In this document: one piece after another, positions 43,916 through 55,800 of the stretch
Layout of the letters: each line of letters begins with the position of its first letter
Position numbering within the stretch: position 1 is the first letter of the stretch
Origin: Corylus avellana
Lineage: Eukaryota; Streptophyta; Magnoliopsida; Fagales; Betulaceae
Assembly (NCBI RefSeq): GCF_901000735.1
Contig: NC_081544.1
Location: forward strand, 18,987,358 to 19,051,357
Length of the DNA stretch: 64,000 bases
Reading direction: 5' to 3'
Notes under the pieces: generated by a model
What the model saw: the letters and a program-made list of their open reading frames with translations, nothing else
What the model was told of the DNA's origin: nothing
The model's database searches: none
Program-made: the position numbers and the translations under genes

Positions 43916-44120
43916 TTACTCTAAAGCGAACTTCACCGCATCGAGCACCACCTTGGAATAGCCCTCCACCGGAGTTTCCTCCACAACCTTGGCTAGCAAC
44001 TCCTTGTTCTTAGTCTTATACAGCTGCTTAGCTATCTTATCATTCACTCTCCAAGAATACCCCAGTTGAGACTTGAGACAGAGGAATAAATAGGAGCACC
44101 ACTCTTCGTCATGCGAGGAT
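43916..44120 (-). pseudogene. LINE ORF1 fragment
   Basis: Minus-strand similarity to the half-LINE ORF1 at 36540-36750 (for example the text ending MTKSGAPIYS against MMEGGAPIYS). It borders the ORF2 fragment at 43915 in a non-colinear order, so a rearrangement or separate insertion lies here. Confidence 0.6.
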
Positions 44121-44300
44121 AAGGTTGAGGATAAGAGGAATAACTACTTGTAGAATTGCACAATATGTTTGTTTATTACTATAGAATCAGAAGACATAGC
44201 CTCATTAATAACTAAAGAATCCACATAAATATTATTTGATACAAATTTGCCACACAATGAAATAATTTAGCGTTTATATTCGAACTAAATGGAATCACTA
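44121..44300. other. Unassigned sequence between LINE fragments
   Basis: AT-rich stretch of unknown origin between an ORF1 fragment and an ORF2 fragment. It might be a very decayed reverse-transcriptase piece; I cannot assign it. Confidence 0.3.
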
Positions 44301-45845
44301 GAAAACTCCAAGCGAGCCGCTATTGAAGCATCTTGTACACAGGCAATACCATATAAATCTAGAAAGGCTTCTCTTTTAAGGCCTTGTCCCCGCAGCATAA
44401 ATGAAGCGTCCTACATTGCCTGAGTATGAGAAATGGGATGTGCCTCTAAATGGTATGAGGCCTTTTGAGGGTAAACCCAATAATAAAATTGTGCGGGCTT
44501 CGCCCAAAGCGGATAATATCATATCATTTAGGGTGGAGTGTTATATATGGTATTAGAGACGAAGCACAGCCTGAGATGGGAGGAATATGCACAAGCCCAT
44601 GAGGGTTGCCAGCGAGGATGCTGGGTCCCAAGAGGGTGATTGTAGCATCCCACATTGCCTGGGTGTGAGAAAGGGAATGTGTTTATATAAAGCATGTTCT
44701 CTCTAAATAGTATGAGGCTTTTTGGAGGTAAACCCAATAATAAAACCGTGTGGGCTTGGCCCAAAGCGGACAATATCATATCATTTAGGGCGAGGTGTTG
44801 CATGATTGTGACGTCCCACGTTGCCTAGGTTTGGAAAAGATAATGTGTTGATATGGAATATGCTCTCTCTAAATGGTATGGGGGCTTTTGGGGTAAACCC
44901 AATAATAAAACTGTGCGGGTTTGGCCCAAAGCGGACAATATCATATCATTTAGGACGTGGTGTTACATATAGTATCAGAGCTATAGCCTAGCCTGAGATT
45001 GAGGAGTGTGCACAAGCCCATGAGGGTCGCCAGCGAGAACACTAAGTCCTAAAAGGCGGTGATTGTGACGTCTCACATTGCCTGGGTTTAGAAAAGAGAA
45101 GGTGTTTATATTGAATATGGTCTCTCTAAATGGTATGAGGCCTTTTGAGGTAAACCCAATAATAAAACCGTGCGGGCTTGGCCCAAATCAGACAATATCA
45201 TATCATTTAGGACGGAGTGTTACAACAAATCATGCCAAAATCTAACATTGGCACCATCTCTAACTTCAAACCTAATATGACTTGAAAACATCCCCCAACC
45301 CCTCTTGATATTCTTCCAAACCCCCACCCAATATGAACCAAAAGGCTCATTTAGAACACCACCCATCGCATGAGCTACCAAATTTAGAGTCCACCACAAC
45401 TCTCCACCACGCCTCTCTCTCATGCACATAGCACCAAAACCATTTTCCCAAAAGAGCATGGTTGAACTTCAACAAGTTCCGAATGCCCAACCCACACTCA
45501 AGGATCGGAGAGCATACCTTGGACTAGCAAACTAAGTGATATTCGAACTCTTCACCAAGCCCACCCCATAAGAAATCACGATGAAGCTTCTCTAAGTAGT
45601 TTGCAACACTCATAGGAGAGAGAAGAGGGACAAAAATTATGTAGGCAAATTGGAAAGTGTGCTCTTTATAAGGATAACCCTACCACCCTTAGATAAGTAA
45701 ACAATTTTCTAACTAGCCAAGCGACGTTCTATCTTTTCAATAACTCCGTCCCAAATAGACTTGGCCTTAAAGGAGGCCCCAAACAGAAGACCAAGATATT
45801 TCAAAGGCAAGGAAGAAACCCTGCAACCTATCCGCATGCATAAGC
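44301..45845 (-). mobile_element. L1 ORF2 fragment split by a TRIM chain
   Basis: The minus strand carries the ORF2 region from the reverse-transcriptase thumb (near 45640-45840) through GSYWVGVWKNIKRGW near 45320 and RFWHDL at 45235, interrupted by the TRIM, then CCGDKALKREAFLDLYGIAC at 44340-44400. It overlaps in protein content with the neighbouring L1 at 42.3-43.9 kb, so it is a separate copy. Confidence 0.78.
44402..45224 (+). mobile_element. Chained TRIM retrotransposon: four LTRs, two complete interiors
   Basis: LTR copies lie at 44402-44545 (144 bp, deleted), 44641-44802 (162), 44807-44967 (161) and 45064-45224 (161). All begin TG and end GTTACA, GTTATA or GTTGCA and share CAATATCATATCATTTAGG. 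Interiors are 44546-44640 and 44968-45063, about 95 bp, each starting with an initiator-Met primer-binding site (TATAGTATCAGAGC in the second). LTR 2 and LTR 3 are separated only by TGAT, the last four bases of an interior. Target duplication ATAAA/ACAAA (44397-44401 and 45225-45229), one mismatch, lies in L1 ORF2. Confidence 0.88.
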
Positions 45846-46700
45846 ATTATCATTAGCAAAGGTGTGCATTCGCATGGATTTTGTGCTTGGTCTTCCACCT
45901 ACCCAAAGGAAGAATGATTCAATCATGGCAGTGGATGATCGATTTCCAAGATGGCTCATTTTATTCCTTGTCAACAAAACATGGAAGCTTCAAAAGTTAC
46001 AAATGTTTTTTTAAAAAAGGTCTACAAGTTACATGGAATGCCTACTTCTATTGTGTTTGATAAAGATGCCACTTTCCTTGCTCACTTTTGGAGAACTCTA
46101 TGGAGGAAAGCAGGGACTGGATTGAGTTTTGGTACTTATTTTCATCCTCATACCGATGGTCGAACTGGAGTCGTCAACTTAAGTCTTGGAAATGTGTTGA
46201 GATGTCTAGTTGGGGAGAATCCTAGAAGCTGGGAAAGTATTCTTCCCTTGGCAGAGTTTGCCTATAACTCTTCTATCAATCGGACTGTCAATACTTCCCC
46301 TTTTGAAGTAGAATATGGTTTGAAGCCTTCAAGTGTCATGGATTTGGCTCCTTTACCACTTTCTAAGAAGACAAACAACAAGGCTGTGGAGATGGCAGAT
46401 TTTATGGGAAGAATGTTCACGCTCAAGTGAAGTCTAAGATTGAAGAATCCAATGCAAAATATAAGTCAGCAGCTAATGTTCATCGAAAGAAACATCTTTG
46501 CAAGGAAGGAGACCTTGAATGCGTGGTTTTGAGTAAAGAAAGACAACCTGCTAGATCTTATATGAGGCTGAATGATTAAAAAGTAGGTCCTTGCAAACTT
46601 AATCAAAATCAATGATAATGCTTATCAAGTGCAGCTTCCACCCCACTTCAACATTTTCTAATGTCTTGAATGTGAAGCACTTATTGCCTTAATATGCAGC
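45846..46700 (+). pseudogene. Gypsy integrase C-terminal remnant
   Basis: HMDFVLGLP-like text near 45870, then a frameshift, MAHFIPCQQN near 45951, LHGMPTSIVFDKDATF near 46035, FHPHTDGRTGVVN near 46140 and LPLAEFAYNSSINRT near 46245 are Ty3/Gypsy integrase landmarks. After a stop near 46430 a decayed chromatin-binding tail (INDNAYQVQLP near 46610) follows. Reverse transcriptase and protease are absent. Confidence 0.85.
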
Positions 46701-46766
46701 TAAAGAAGATGTTTCTGCTACTGTTCCAACTTGAGGACAATTGTTTTTTTTTTTAGGGGAACTCTC

Positions 46767-47050
46767 TGACGCAGAGCATTTTTTGTCATTTTCTTTTTTT
46801 TTTTCTTTTTTTGTTAGTGTTGTTGCTTGTTAATTGTTGTGGCTGTCATTTTGCTAAAGTAACCACAATGTAAGGGTAGCATAGCCTATATTAGTTGTTA
46901 GAGAGTATAAATAACAGATTACCAGCCTTTTGTAATCAGTTTTTGACAGTTGTAGTAGAAATTTCAATGCTAATAACTGAGCCTAGATTCGGCTCTCTAT
47001 GTTTTCCAGATCAGTAGTTCTTCTTTAAATCACTTTTTTCAACTGTATCA
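46767..47050 (+). repeat. 3' LTR of the Gypsy remnant
   Basis: Begins TGACGCAGAGC after a T-rich tract and AGGGGAA, and ends near ACTGTATCA. It carries a TATA box, TATAAATA, at 46906-46913, with AGCC and a likely transcript start downstream, and a T-rich stretch near its 5' end. The 5' partner is reduced to 38 bp. Confidence 0.72.
46906..46913 (+). promoter_or_regulatory. TATA box of the Gypsy LTR promoter
   Basis: TATAAATA, placed in mid-LTR as expected for an LTR promoter. If active it would give a transcript antisense to MED23. Activity is not shown by the sequence. Confidence 0.55.
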
Positions 47051-47227
47051 GTACATTTTCAGTCAGTTAAGTTATGTAAAATTTGTAGTAAGCCTATAAA
47101 TATATAGTTAAGAAAATTAGTCTCAATGCATACTGCATGATTGGTTCTAACACATAGATAAGAAGATTTTCTAGTAATCATTCAATAAAATCTATTAAAA
47201 CCTATATAAACTACTAAACTAGAGTAC

Positions 47228-47508
47228 CTGTAAAACAAATAAAGATTCTTCCATTTGATAGGCCAGCTTCAAAGATAGGTTCATGGAAAAGCCAGATAAT
47301 AATGACATTGGCAATGGGCTTACTTCCCGCATAAGCGTTAACCTCTCTGTGGACTGTAGATTTTGTCCTGGTAAGATTTCTGTAACTCCAGCAGATGATA
47401 ACCAAGTAATTACTGTTTCACAAGCAGGTTGTGCCATGGTGTAAGACACAACCCAAAACATCCCAATTGATCTATCATCCATTTTCATATAATCCATTAT
47501 GCGGTCCC
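47228..47508 (-). CDS. MED23: MED23 exon (first seen in transcription order)
   Basis: The acceptor is TTTCAG just above 47508 and the donor is CAG/GTACTC just below 47228. The translation begins in the second base of a codon and contains GDRIMDYMKMDDRSIG, followed by MFWVVSYTMAQPACETV and SPLPMSLLSGFSMNLSLKLA, all conserved in plant MED23. It ends EESLFVLQ in phase 0, which joins the next exon. A MED23 exon must lie upstream of this one, but 47509-64000 contains only transposons, so it lies outside the window. Confidence 0.9.
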
Positions 47509-47646
47509 CTGAAACGAAAACCAATGCACATTAAGAATGCACCAACAATGAAGATATTTCGGTACAAAACCTTATCCGGAAGACAAGCCCAAGTACAGTT
47601 TTACAGTTCTTTATTCAAGATGTCCCAAAAATAAGAATACCATGTT

Positions 47647-47748
47647 TTTTTTCAAAGAAGCTTTCGCACCTCTTTTTGGTTACACCCCTCTGCGCTCTTT
47701 AATGCATCATTACTTATAAAAATAAAAAATAAAAAAATAAAAAATAAA
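47647..47748 (+). mobile_element. Tail-only LINE insertion (about 100 bp) next to a MED23 exon
   Basis: The duplication AAGAATACCATGTTT (47632-47646) and AAGAATATCATGTTT (47749-47763), one mismatch, brackets an insert with TACACCCCTCTGCGCTCTTT and CATTACTTAT plus an impure A-tail (AAAATAAAAAATAAAA). Only the last part of the LINE was copied. It lies about 140 bp upstream of the exon ending at 47508. Confidence 0.82.
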
Positions 47749-50508
47749 AAGAATATCATGTTTGCGTTATGAAAAAATAATAATAAATATATCTTTTTAT
47801 ATAAGTAATCGAAAGTGCAAAGTGCAATCAAAGTACACAAGAAGTATAAAAAAAAGTGCCAAAATAAGAGTAGAAAAAAGCACAAGAAAATCATTAAAAC
47901 TAATCACCAAGGGAGCTAAAAACACGTCCAAGTAAAAAGAGAATAAAAGAACTTGAGCTCCTCCAACATCCTCTCTCGGTCCTCGAAATTTTTATCATTT
48001 TTTTTCCTCCATAGGCACCACAAAAAGTAAAAAGGCACCATCTTCCACACGACAACACTCTAAGATCATCCACTTGACCACTAACAAGCAAGCAAGCAAA
48101 TCAACCACCCAACTAAGCATAACCCAAGACAATCCAAAGCGACTGAATATAGCATTCCATAAGGCGCAAACAACCTCACAACAGAGAAAAAGATGGTCCA
48201 CGGACTCCCCATTCCTTTTGCACATGCAACACCTATCAAACACAATGACATGTTGCTTCCTAAGATTATCCATGGTAAGAACCTAGGACTGACAACCAAG
48301 CGAAAAAAGTCACTCTCAAAGGAAATTTGGTCCGCCATCTTTACAGGCACGAACCCTATAAAAGGAGCTAACATTAAACATCCTTTTGTGTGACGGGCCC
48401 ACCAAAGCTTGTCTTCCCCTTCTCATCTCGATCTATGCGAATATGACAAAGTAAATAAGGAAGCCAAGACATCCATCTCTCAATCGTGAGCCACTCTAAT
48501 AAAGCTAACATTCCACTGAAGGGAACCAACCACTGGAAAAGTCCAAATGAACTACAACAAAGCATCCTTCACACAAGCAATGCTATATAAAACCGGGAAT
48601 GCTTCCTTAAGGGTCATCTCTCCTCACTACACATCATCCCAAAATCTGATCTTTGACCCATCTCCTAGCTAAAATCTGGTATGGCTATAAAACAACCTTC
48701 ACCCCCTCAATATACTCTTCTATAGCCCCACCCCATGCAGCCCAAGTAGATCAATAGAACACCACCCATCTCAAGCACTACCAAATTTAGAGTCCACAAC
48801 AACTTTCCACCACACATCTCTCTCATGCACATAGCGCCACAACCACTTCCTTAAAAGGGCCCAATTAAACATCCTCAAGTTCTGAATCCCCAAACGTCCC
48901 TCAAAAATAAGAGAGCAAACCTTAGACCAATTAAGCAGGTGATATTTGAATGCTTCACCTATCCAAGCCCATAAGAAATCTCAAGGGAGCTCTATTCGAT
49001 TTGTCACACCAGCAAGAAGGGCTACAAGAGACAAGAAGTACGTAGGTAAGTTAGAGAGAGTGCTCTTTATAAAGGGAACCCTAGAGAGATGCATCATTTC
49101 CCAACTAGCCAATCAACGCTCAATCTTTTCAACAACACCATCCCAAATAGACTTGGCCTTGTAACAAGCCCCAACGGAAGACCAAGATACTTAAAGAGAA
49201 ACGAGGAAACCCCACAACTCAAAATGCCAACCAGCCCATCCACATTACCCACAAGAACCAAAACTAACTAGCCAGACTCACCTTCAAACCCGAGACAGCT
49301 TCAAAACATAAGAATAAAACATGCAAATAGAGAAGATGATAAAGATTAGCGCCACAAAATACCAAAGTATCATCCGCTAACAACAGGTGCGAAATATTTA
49401 CCATCTCAAAGAGCCTAACTCCCATAAAGAAGCCTGAGAGAAGACCCCTGTCAACAGTAGCATTAAGCATTTTACTTAATGCCTCAATGACAACAACAAC
49501 AAACAAAATAGGAGAAAAAGGGTCTCCCAATCTCAAACCGCAAGAGCTACCAAAGAAGCCAGACAAAGTGCCATTTACCAAAACAGAGAAGCACACCAAA
49601 GAGATGCAATGCGCTATCCAAGAACACCATTTCTCCCTAAAACCGCACGCTCTCAACATATACAATAAGAACTCCTAGTTGACATGATCATAGGCCTTCT
49701 AAACATCCAACCTGCAAAGTACCCCTAGTTCACCAAATTTGATTCAACTATCCAAACATTTGTTTGCTATAAGAACCAAATAAAAGATTTGCCAACTTTA
49801 GCAAAAGCATTATGGGGCTTTGAAATAACCTTCTCCACGACCCTTCTCAATCTATTGGCAATGGTCTTGTAAACTCAACTCACAAGACTAATAGGCCGGA
49901 AGTCCTTAAGATCAATCACCCTAGATTCCTTTAGGATGAGAGCGATAAATGTGGCATTAAGGCTTCTTTCAAACTTCCTACAAGCATGAAAGTCAAGGAA
50001 CACCCCCATGATGTTTGTCTTGATCACATCCCAGCAGTCTTGGAAGAAAGCCATGGAGAATCCATCAGGACCAAGAGCCTTATCTCTATTCATACCTTAA
50101 ACTTAGAAGCCCAACCCTTCTCCTTAAAGTGCTGTCTAAAACCCTAGGTCTTGTGGGTCGGCCCAAAAACCAAAGCCCAACCCTTCTCCAAATCCTCTAG
50201 AATGCTCTACCAAACCTTATCCATTTAACCCTCTCACATTCCACAATAACAATTTAGGCTTCATTAAAACAAAGCATTTCCCTATCCTTATTTCTTCCAC
50301 AACTATAGCTACCACCTCTTGAGTCATATTTCTTCCACAACAAAGCGAGATAATCTTTTCAATTCTATATTTCTCTATTGCAAATATTCTCTTATGTACT
50401 TCACAATATAGGCACTAAAATTCTCTCTTCTCTCTCCTCTCTACCCCACTGGTGTGTTGGAGCGTGGTGGCGCGTGAGGTTCGATTCTTTATTAAGGGTG
50501 GTAGCAGC

Positions 50509-52800
50509 ATGGCGGGAGGGAGAAGATGGTAAGTAGAGGTGAAAGATTTTGAACTGGTGGTGAAGGCAGGGGCTTCGGGGGTGAGGATTTTCGAGAGGAG
50601 CAAAGGGAAGCAAAGGTCTATTTTCATCAAGAGGGATGAGTTAGAGTGGTTAGAGCGTAATTTGGAGGTTCTGGTGGCAGTGGACAATTCAGAGGTATTT
50701 TGGGATCAGTCTAGAGCGGGTTACCCACGGTTAATTGTGCAACGTCGTTCCGATAGGCATGGGTATTTCATGACATTGGAGGAATTTGATGGTAGGCGGA
50801 GATGCGGTTCTGTCCTCATTCTAGAAGGGCGATTCGGGCAAGGCTGGAAACGTTTTATTTCGGAAGTGCGTATAGCAAGATCGTCCCTTTGAGGTGCTAA
50901 GGAAGAAAAGAGGAAGCATGAAGAGAAGAAGCATGAAGGGAAGGAAAGGAGGAGTTACGCAGAGGTTGTGGGTCTGTCAACATCCTCGGCAGAGGAGCAT
51001 TTTGGTCCATATTCAGGGCCTGTGGCACGAGTGTCCAGATGGTTGAAGGAGTCCTCATTGGCAATGGAGAAACAGGTTTTAGGTACAACGGTAACAATTT
51101 CGTTGCCAAGGAAGGGGACCTTGATTCCGGCGAGGACACCAAGGGGTCAGGAGGATAAAGTTACTCGACTGACGGAGGGGAGGAAAAGCAGGGGAAAAGA
51201 AGTTCAAGAAGTTACGGTTCCGGCGAGTAGCTTTCAAGCGCGGGAGAAAGCGCCTGTGTCGAGTGATGACACTGTGCAAGCGCTAACGGGACGGGAGGTT
51301 GGTGAGTGTCAAAAGCAGATCCATGCTGGTGTAAGTCTTGGGCGCCAGGAATGCAGAGAGACATTGAAGTGGCTGAAAGGGGAAATTGACGTGGGACTTC
51401 ACAGGTTAGAAATGGCTCTTTTAAGGGTGGAGGAAAGTGGGCTTTAGCAGGTTGATGGGGGTGGTGTTTTAGCCCAATCTGCCAGACATAGTGGCAAGCT
51501 AGAGGGGAAGAATTGGATTGATGGATACGGTCCAAGGCCCGAGAGAGGATTAGGTGTAACTCAATCCGGGAGTGAGGGTAGTGCACCTAAAGGAAAGGTG
51601 TGGGCTGACAGAAATGGCATACGGCCCACGAGAGGATTTAAGGCTAAGAGGAAGGTTATTGTGTATAAGTGTAAATCTGGAATGGGCTCCGATATGGGCT
51701 AGGAGGGCCAGGGTTATGTTGGGTCCAAGGGTGAGAGATCGCTTGGTTCTCATCCGTCGAGTATAAGCGACGCATTGATGGATCGGAAAATGGGCTCGAC
51801 CGGAGATGATGGGGCGTCGTCATCGGGAGGAGACACGAGCTTGGAGTTGAGGTCGCCGGCAGTAGCAGTTATCCCTGCCGACGTTCCAGCAGTTCACTTG
51901 GAGGTTTCGGGAGTTATTCCCAACGGTGAGATCGTGAGAGGAGCAACCGGAGCTCCTCAGAGTGGGTTGGCGAAGCTTCTGGTGGTCACAGAATCGGCAG
52001 ACTCGACACGGGTAGCGATGGGGCAGCTTTCTCCTGTAGCCCAAACCGCCGACCCAGAGCAGGCCGTGCCGGGAAAGATTTCTAGTGGTGAGGGGACGCG
52101 ATTGAAGGCCTGCGATCCTCTGGTTACGCTGATGACAGAGTCGATGGTTAGTGGGGAGGAAGATACTGGTCGCTGGAGACTGTGTCGATCACCGAAGACT
52201 TCGGCGTTGTCTTTTCCAGGGATCGAGGCTAAGGTTTTGGTGCCTTCGTCGCACGGTGAGGGGTTTCTGGGAGGGGTTTAGGCTTGTGAAGGACTGGGTT
52301 TTTCTCAGAATCTAGAAGACTGTGCTGGGTCTACTGGGCACGATCCCCTGCTCAATGGGGCTCATTTGAGTATGGTAACTGGGTGCTCAGAAGTGGGGGA
52401 ATTGTGTGAAAATGACCAATCTGTTGGAAAGGGTGGCAGGGGGGTTGAGACAAGAGAGGTAATTCCGGTTCCTTTTGATGTTAATGGGCCTTCTCCTCTG
52501 AATACGTATGGTCCTACTGCTAGGGGTGAGACGGGCTATTCGGATTGGGTCATTCAATGTGCGAATGAGATTTATCCGATTGTGGGGATTTCGTATACGG
52601 GTCACAAGCTTCAATTGTTAGCACTTTTGACTTTTTTGGAAGAAGAACAGAGGAATAATGCGATGATTATTAATTCGAGCAGCGGCACGAAGGGCAAAAG
52701 GGAGGATAGGAATTTGGAGTGCTCGGTGAATTATGACACTAGGGTTGCATGTTCTAGCCGGGGCAATAGAAAGGGGAGGGGGCATAGAGTGGCCTCATGA
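50509..52800 (+). pseudogene. L1 ORF1 with stops
   Basis: Starts MAGGRRW, with a TAA at 50530 where sister copies have Lys. The N-terminal domain reads DQSRAGYPRLIVQRRSDRHG and MTLEEFDGRRRCGSVLILEG. The middle is a long low-complexity region, and the C-terminus has KREDRNLECSVNYD near 52700. Further stops at 50890 and 51446 and frameshifts break it. It ends TGA at 52798-52800, overlapping the ORF2 ATG by the sequence ATGA. Confidence 0.82.
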
Positions 52801-55800
52801 AGCTAAACATTCTTTCTTGGAATGTGAGGGGGCTAAACAAGAAGGACAAACGTTTGAGGGTGAGTAATTTGCTCAGAGATTGGAAGGCAGACATTGTTTG
52901 TTTTCAGGAAACCAAGGTTCAAAGTATGTCTCGCAATATAGTTCGTAGCTTATGAGGGAGGAGTCATGTGGAGTGGTGTTGCTTGGATTCTAGCGGGGCT
53001 TTGGGTGGTATTTTGATAATATGGGATAACAGGGTGGTGGAGAAGGTCGATGTCTGTGTGGGGACCTACACCCTGGCAGTGTCTTTTAGGAATATTGGGG
53101 ATCGTTCTGTTTGTGCTTTTACTGGAGTCTATGGTCCGAACCTTAATAGGGATAGAAGGCTCCTTTGGGAGGAATTAGCTGGTGTTATGAGCTGATGGAA
53201 TATGCCGTTGCGTATTGGGGGTGATTTTAATGTAACTCGGTTCCCCAGTGAAAGATCAGGTGAGGTCCATCTGGATTCGGCCATGATGGAATTTTCAGAC
53301 TTCATTTCTGAACAAGGGCTGATGGATCTTCCCCTGATTAGGGGTTCGTTTACATGGTCAATTTCTAATGATCCCCCTATGTGGTCAAGGATTGATCGGT
53401 TTCTGATTTCCCCGGAGTTGGAGGCCCGGTTTCCAGGGGTTAGGTAGAAGAGGCTTTCCCGTCTGTGCTCGGATCATTTCCCAATCATTCTTGAGTTGGG
53501 GGAGGTGTCAAGGGGGAAGAGGCCGTTTAAATACGAAAATATGTGGCTTAAAGCGGAAGGTTTTGTGGCCCTAGTGAAACAATGGTGGGACTCCTATGTG
53601 TTCCAAGGTACGCCGAGCTTTGTTCTTGCTTGTAAGCTCAAGGCTTTGAAGTTGAATTTGAAGACATGGAATGAGGAGGTGTTCGGCAACATTGATAGGA
53701 ATAAGAGGAAGCTTCTTGAAAAGCTTCGGTTGTTGGATGTGAACGAAGAAACTAGGGCATTGGATGCGGGGGAGGTTTTGAGGAAGGCGGAAGTGGTTCG
53801 AGAGTTAGAGAATTGCACTCTTATGGAGGAGGTGAGTTGGAGGCAGAAGTCCAGGGTGATGTGGTTGAAAGAAGGTGACAAGTGTACCAAATTCTTTCAT
53901 TCCATAGCCAACTCTAATAGAAGACATAATGCTTTGGATACTCTTATGATTGGGGACAACACCTTGTCCGATCCCTCAGAGATTAATGAGCACATTGTTG
54001 AGTTCTATCAGAAACTTTTCTCGGAGCAAAGCCGTTGGAGGCCTATGGTTGACGGCATCTCCTTTGATTCCATTTCGGAGGTGGAGGCTAGTTGGTTGGA
54101 GAGAGATTTCAAAGAGGATGAGGTTAGAAAGGTAGTATTTAAAATGAATGGCAACAAGGCGTCAGGCCCCGATGGGTTTTCTATGGCTTTCTTCCAATCT
54201 TGCTGGGAGGTTGTGAGGGAGGACGTTATGAAGGTTTTTAGTGCTTTTCATGCAGGAGGGTTGTTTGAGAAGAGCCTCAATGCTTCTTTCATCTTGCTTA
54301 TTCCGAAGGTTCCCGGCGCTATCAATCTCAAAGACTTTCGGTCAATTAGCCTTGTGGGAAGTATCTACAAAATCATAGCCAAGGTATTAGCGAATAGATT
54401 GAAGGTAGTTCTGGATAAGATTATTTCTCAGTCCCAAAGTGCTTTTATCAAGGGTAAGCAGATTCTACATCCTATCTTGATTTCTAATGAGTGCCTTGAT
54501 AGTGGGTTGAGATCTGGGGAGCCAGGGGTTATCTGCAAAATGGATCTGGAAAAAGCTTATGACCATGTGAATTGGGACTTCTTGTTATACATGCTTAAGA
54601 GGTGTGGATTTGGCGGGATTTGGTGCTCTGGGATAGAACATTGCATTTCTTCGGTGAGGTTCTCGATTTTGATCAATGGGTCTCTTAATGGCTTCTTTAG
54701 CAGTTTCAGGGGCTTGAGACAAGGGGACCCCCTGTCTCCTCTGCTGTTTGTTTTTGTGATGAAAGCTTTAAGTACGATGATTTCAGCGGCAGTTAATGGG
54801 GGGCTTATAGAAGGTTTCTAGGTCGGCAATTTTACGCTCTCTCATCTTTTGTTTGCAGATGATACCTTGATTTTTTGAAAGGCATTGCCCACAGAGCTTC
54901 GTTATTTGCAGAGTTTATTCTTGCTCTTTGAAGCTACATCCGGGTTGAAGGTTAACTTGGCCAAGTCGGTGTTAATTCCAGTGGGGAACGTGGAGCAAGT
55001 GGATAGGTTAGCCGGTATTTTAGGGTGTGGGGTTGCTTCTTTGCCAATAAAGTATCTTGGGTTGCTGCTGGGGGCCTCTTGTAAGGCTAAGCATATTTGG
55101 GATGGAGTTATCGAGAAAATAGAACGTCGGTTGGCCGGGTGGAAAAAGTTGTATTTGTCGAAGGGTGGAAGAGTCACGATGATCAAGAGCACTCTCGCCA
55201 ATTTGCCTACTTACTTTTTGTCTCTTTTTCCCATTCCGGTTAGCGTTACTAAGCGAATTGAGAAGTTGCAGCAGGATTTCCTATGGGGAGGTCTAAACGA
55301 AGAGTTTAAGTACCATCTGGTGAAGTGGTCGAAGGTTTGTACTCCGATTAAGGAGGGAGGCTTGGGTATCAGAAACTTATTGGTGTTCAATCACGCCCTG
55401 TTAGGAAAATGGTTGTGGCGCTATGGAGTTGAGAGAGATTCTTGGTGGAGGACTATGGTGGATGCGAAGTTTGGAAGTGTTTGGGGTGGGTGGTGCTCAT
55501 TGGAGCCGGGTGGATCTTTTGGGGTGGGGTTATGGAAGAACATTTGGAAAGGATGGGACACCTTCAAAGGGTTTACTCAGTTTGAGGTGGGGGTTGGGAC
55601 TAGGGTTCGATTCTAGCATAATTTGTGGTGTGGTGTGGTAATACGGCTCTCAAGATAGCTTTCCCAGGCTTATTCAGCATTGCCTGTGCCAAGGACGCCT
55701 TAGTTGCGGATCATTTGGAGGTGCTGGGTGGCTCTAATCAGTGGAATGTTAGTTTTGCTAGAGAGGCTCACGATTGAGAGGTGGATGTTTTGGCCTCTTT

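Larger units (their letters stand above)
42246..47050 (+). mobile_element. Gypsy LTR retrotransposon remnant, filled by nested LINEs and a TRIM
   Basis: The first 38 bp of a 5' LTR (42246-42283, TGATGCAGAGCATTT) match the start of the 3' LTR (46767-47050, TGACGCAGAGCATTT). Between them only the integrase end of pol survives (45846-46700); the rest has been replaced by LINE insertions and deletions. Flanking 5-mers do not match, so the ends may be altered. Confidence 0.75.
753..47508 (-). other. MED23: MED23 gene, internal part (12 exons seen, both gene ends outside the window)
   Basis: Mediator subunit 23 is a large helical-repeat protein of the nuclear Mediator complex, which links transcription factors to RNA polymerase II; in animals it sits in the tail module. 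The twelve exons below read, in order, as a continuous stretch of plant MED23-like protein. Exon lengths are 281, 84, 95, 163, 246, 171, 114, 126, 149, 241, 775 and 182 nt, all joins are GT-AG and phase-compatible, and no internal stop occurs. About 875 codons are present of a family length near 1,600 residues; the N-terminal third and the last part of the C-terminus are missing because the gene leaves the window on both sides. Intron sizes between the seen exons are 6198, 877, 169, 103, 9203, 156, 99, 13364, 11547, 85 and 2328 bp; the intron upstream of 47508 exceeds 16.4 kb. The family name comes from recalled plant MED23 sequence; splice sites are read directly. Confidence 0.92.

Noticed and set aside
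44121..44300. Possible reverse-transcriptase remnant between two LINE fragments
   Set aside because: Only a loose resemblance on the minus strand; not enough to assign.
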